The notes beneath the pieces were generated by a model that saw only the letters and a program-made list of their open reading frames with translations, was not told the DNA's origin and did not search any database. From assembly GCA_963701715.1 (NCBI GenBank), contig CAVPAX010000004.1, forward strand, positions 310,001-374,000: a stretch of 64,000 bases of DNA, given 5' to 3'. This document shows positions 62,695 to 64,000 of the stretch, piece by piece. How positions within the stretch are numbered: position 1 is the stretch's first letter; each line of letters starts with the position of its first letter. The translations under genes and the position numbers were made by a program. This stretch comes from Methylotenera_A sp963701715 (GTDB lineage: Bacteria > Pseudomonadota > Gammaproteobacteria > Burkholderiales > Methylophilaceae).

Positions 62695-64000
62695 TCTTCT
62701 TGAAACTCTTTTGCAAAAAAAGCCTCCACATCTGCCAGCTCTTTTGTCCGCTTAAATGGTGGCAAACTTTGCCAGATGCGCTTTCCGTAAGGTTTTGTGA
62801 TTAGACGCGGGTCACAAATCACCAGCACGCCACGGTCGGTTTCATCACGTATCAGCCGCCCGGCGCCTTGCTTGAGCGTAATCACCGAGTACGGCAACTG
62901 ATATTCCATAAAGGCATTTTTTCCCTCTGCATTCATCTTGTCGATGCGCGCAGAGAGCACCGGATCATCCGGCGGGGCGAATGGCAGTTTGTCGATAATC
63001 ACGACGGATAATGCCTCGCCACGCACATCGACGCCCTCCCAAAAACTCTGACTGCCCACCAGCACGGCATTTCCATGCGTACGAAAGCGCTCTAATAATT
63101 CAGTACGCGTGCTTTCACCTTGCAGCAATAACGGGTATTCCATGCCGTTTTCTGAGAACATCTCTTTTAACAGCGCATGTACTTCGCGCATGGCTTTTAA
63201 ACTTGTGCACAACACAAACGCTCGGCCCTGACTGGCCTGGATAACAGGTAAACTGACTGCCGCCACTGCTGCTGCATAGCCTGCGCTATTAGGATCCGGC
63301 ATGCCAGCAGGCGCATACAATAAGGCTTGGTGGGCATAGTCAAAAGGGCTCTCCCAAAAGCCTGTATCAGCCGCATGCAAGCCCATTTGCGCCATGTAGT
63401 GGCTAAAATCACTTTTAACTGCCAGCGTAGCTGAAGTAAAAATCCACGCACGCGGTTGGGCGCTGAGCTGCTTGCCAAAACTATCCGCTACGCTAAGTGG
63501 CGTGGCATGCAGTTGAACAGATTGCGTAAACACCTCTACCCAGCGGACTAGATTTAAGTTTTGGGCTTTAATCCAGCTGTTCAACTGCTCGCCCAAGGCT
63601 TCACCGCGCTGCCAGCATTTTTCCAGCATGGGGTCGCGCGCGGCCTGGCTTTCCAGAACCTCGGTGAGTTCGCTTAACATGGCTTGCATATCACTAAACG
63701 CTGCCTCGAAACCTTTTAATGCGAGCGCTTTTTGCACAGGCAAACGCGAGCCTTCATACGCAAAAATCAACCGAAAGTCTTTGCAAGCTTTTTCTAATTT
63801 AGGAATCGCCTCGCCTAATGCGGCGCAATCTTTCGCCAGACTTAAATGCGCGATTGTGCTGTCGCGACATAGCTCAAGGAGCTGACTGGTGGAAATATCT
63901 TCGCCAAAGAACAAACCTGCCACGTCAGGCAACTGATGCGCCTCATCAAAAATAACCGTGTTGGCGCTGGGCAGCAGCTCCGCCACTCCTTCATCGCGCA
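62691..64000 (-). CDS. dinG: DinG/YoaA-family ATP-dependent DNA helicase, C-terminal part
   Basis: The frame is open to the right edge (last codons before GTG 63986 read RDEG), so the 5' part is cut. The segment has the DEAH box (VIFDEAHQLPDV), the later motifs FVLCTSLKAMREVH, LVGSQSFWEGVDVRG and the final QGAGRLIRDETDRGVLVICDPR. This is an XPD-like 5'-3' superfamily II helicase that unwinds DNA, R-loops and G-quadruplexes. It heads the coupled dinG-arfB-tsaB-rimI-udg operon. Confidence 0.93.
   Translation of the reverse strand, partial: RDEGVAELLPSANTVIFDEAHQLPDVAGLFFGEDISTSQLLELCRDSTIAHLSLAKDCAALGEAIPKLEKACKDFRLIFAYEGSRLPVQKALALKGFEAAFSDMQAMLSELTEVLESQAARDPMLEKCWQRGEALGEQLNSWIKAQNLNLVRWVEVFTQSVQLHATPLSVADSFGKQLSAQPRAWIFTSATLAVKSDFSHYMAQMGLHAADTGFWESPFDYAHQALLYAPAGMPDPNSAGYAAAVAAVSLPVIQASQGRAFVLCTSLKAMREVHALLKEMFSENGMEYPLLLQGESTRTELLERFRTHGNAVLVGSQSFWEGVDVRGEALSVVIIDKLPFAPPDDPVLSARIDKMNAEGKNAFMEYQLPYSVITLKQGAGRLIRDETDRGVLVICDPRLITKPYGKRIWQSLPPFKRTKELADVEAFFAKEFQEE

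Noticed and set aside
1..64000. CRISPR arrays, prophage modules, toxin-antitoxin pairs and known anti-phage systems
   Set aside because: No regularly spaced repeats, phage structural genes, restriction enzymes or defence domains were recognised on reading both strands.

Overview
This 64 kb window looks like part of a beta-proteobacterial chromosome. Gene content and order resemble the methylotrophic Methylophilaceae: a DUF3683 FAD/Fe-S dehydrogenase, an aa3-type cox operon with DUF2909, DUF2244 and a 37-residue assembly peptide, and a pssA-leuA order. The assignment to family level is an inference. I found no phage genes, insertion sequences with a recognisable transposase, CRISPR array or rRNA.

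Region 1 (1-13.7 kb) is accessory in character. It starts with the 3' end of a cytochrome b561 gene and a displaced 3' half of tRNA-Arg(ACG), running from the anticodon loop to CCA and followed by a terminator; this is a typical integration scar. A long minus-strand operon follows, read from 12.5 kb down to 0.6 kb: substrate-binding protein, permease and ATPase of an ABC transporter, a creatininase-family protein, a type III glutamine synthetase-like enzyme, two DUF1989 proteins, a urea/guanidine carboxylase and allophanate hydrolase. A guanidine-I (ykkC) riboswitch lies in its 5' leader. Upstream of the riboswitch is a sigma-54 promoter match with exact GG-N10-GC spacing, and about 100 bp further upstream is a 17-bp match to the NtrC site. 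The operon is therefore best read as a nitrogen-limitation-controlled, guanidine-induced system for guanidine import and degradation to ammonia and CO2. Many of its genes (both DUF1989 genes, glutamine synthetase, permease, binding protein, allophanate hydrolase) are interrupted by 1-nt frameshifts, mostly in homopolymer runs, while the carboxylase, creatininase and ATPase are intact. Either the operon is decaying or this stretch carries sequencing errors.

Region 2 (13.6-36.4 kb) is mostly core: tRNA-Cys, a patatin-like phospholipase, an orphan NasT-type ANTAR regulator, ffh, a CcsA-like protein, a pssA/leuA/EamA/HAD group, tgt-yajC-secD-secF-corB, clpS-clpA, a GST, pyrD and a 1289-residue DUF3683 dehydrogenase.

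Region 3 (36.4-42.7 kb) holds a TlpA thioredoxin, hemJ, an unusual membrane protein whose cytoplasmic part resembles a TetR ligand-binding domain, a real TetR regulator with its own operator, a PfkB kinase, a glycine-zipper lipoprotein, an olsB-olsA ornithine-lipid pair with a possible Pho box and a hairpin that sequesters the ribosome binding site, and apaH.

Region 4 (42.7-52.5 kb) is a complete aa3 cytochrome oxidase locus: cytochrome c5, tRNA-Arg(CCG), heme O and heme A synthases, a SCO-like protein, SURF1, DUF2909, coxC, ctaG, a small assembly peptide, coxA, coxB with a fused cytochrome c domain, and DUF2244. tRNA-Leu(CAA) follows.

Region 5 (52.5-64 kb) holds queA, a periplasmic orphan, a DUF1097 membrane protein with a strongly structured leader, a lytic transglycosylase, proS, a secreted protein with a transglutaminase-like Cys/His/Asp pattern, two TPM-domain proteins with LemA, and a tightly coupled dinG-arfB-tsaB-rimI-udg operon whose dinG runs off the window.
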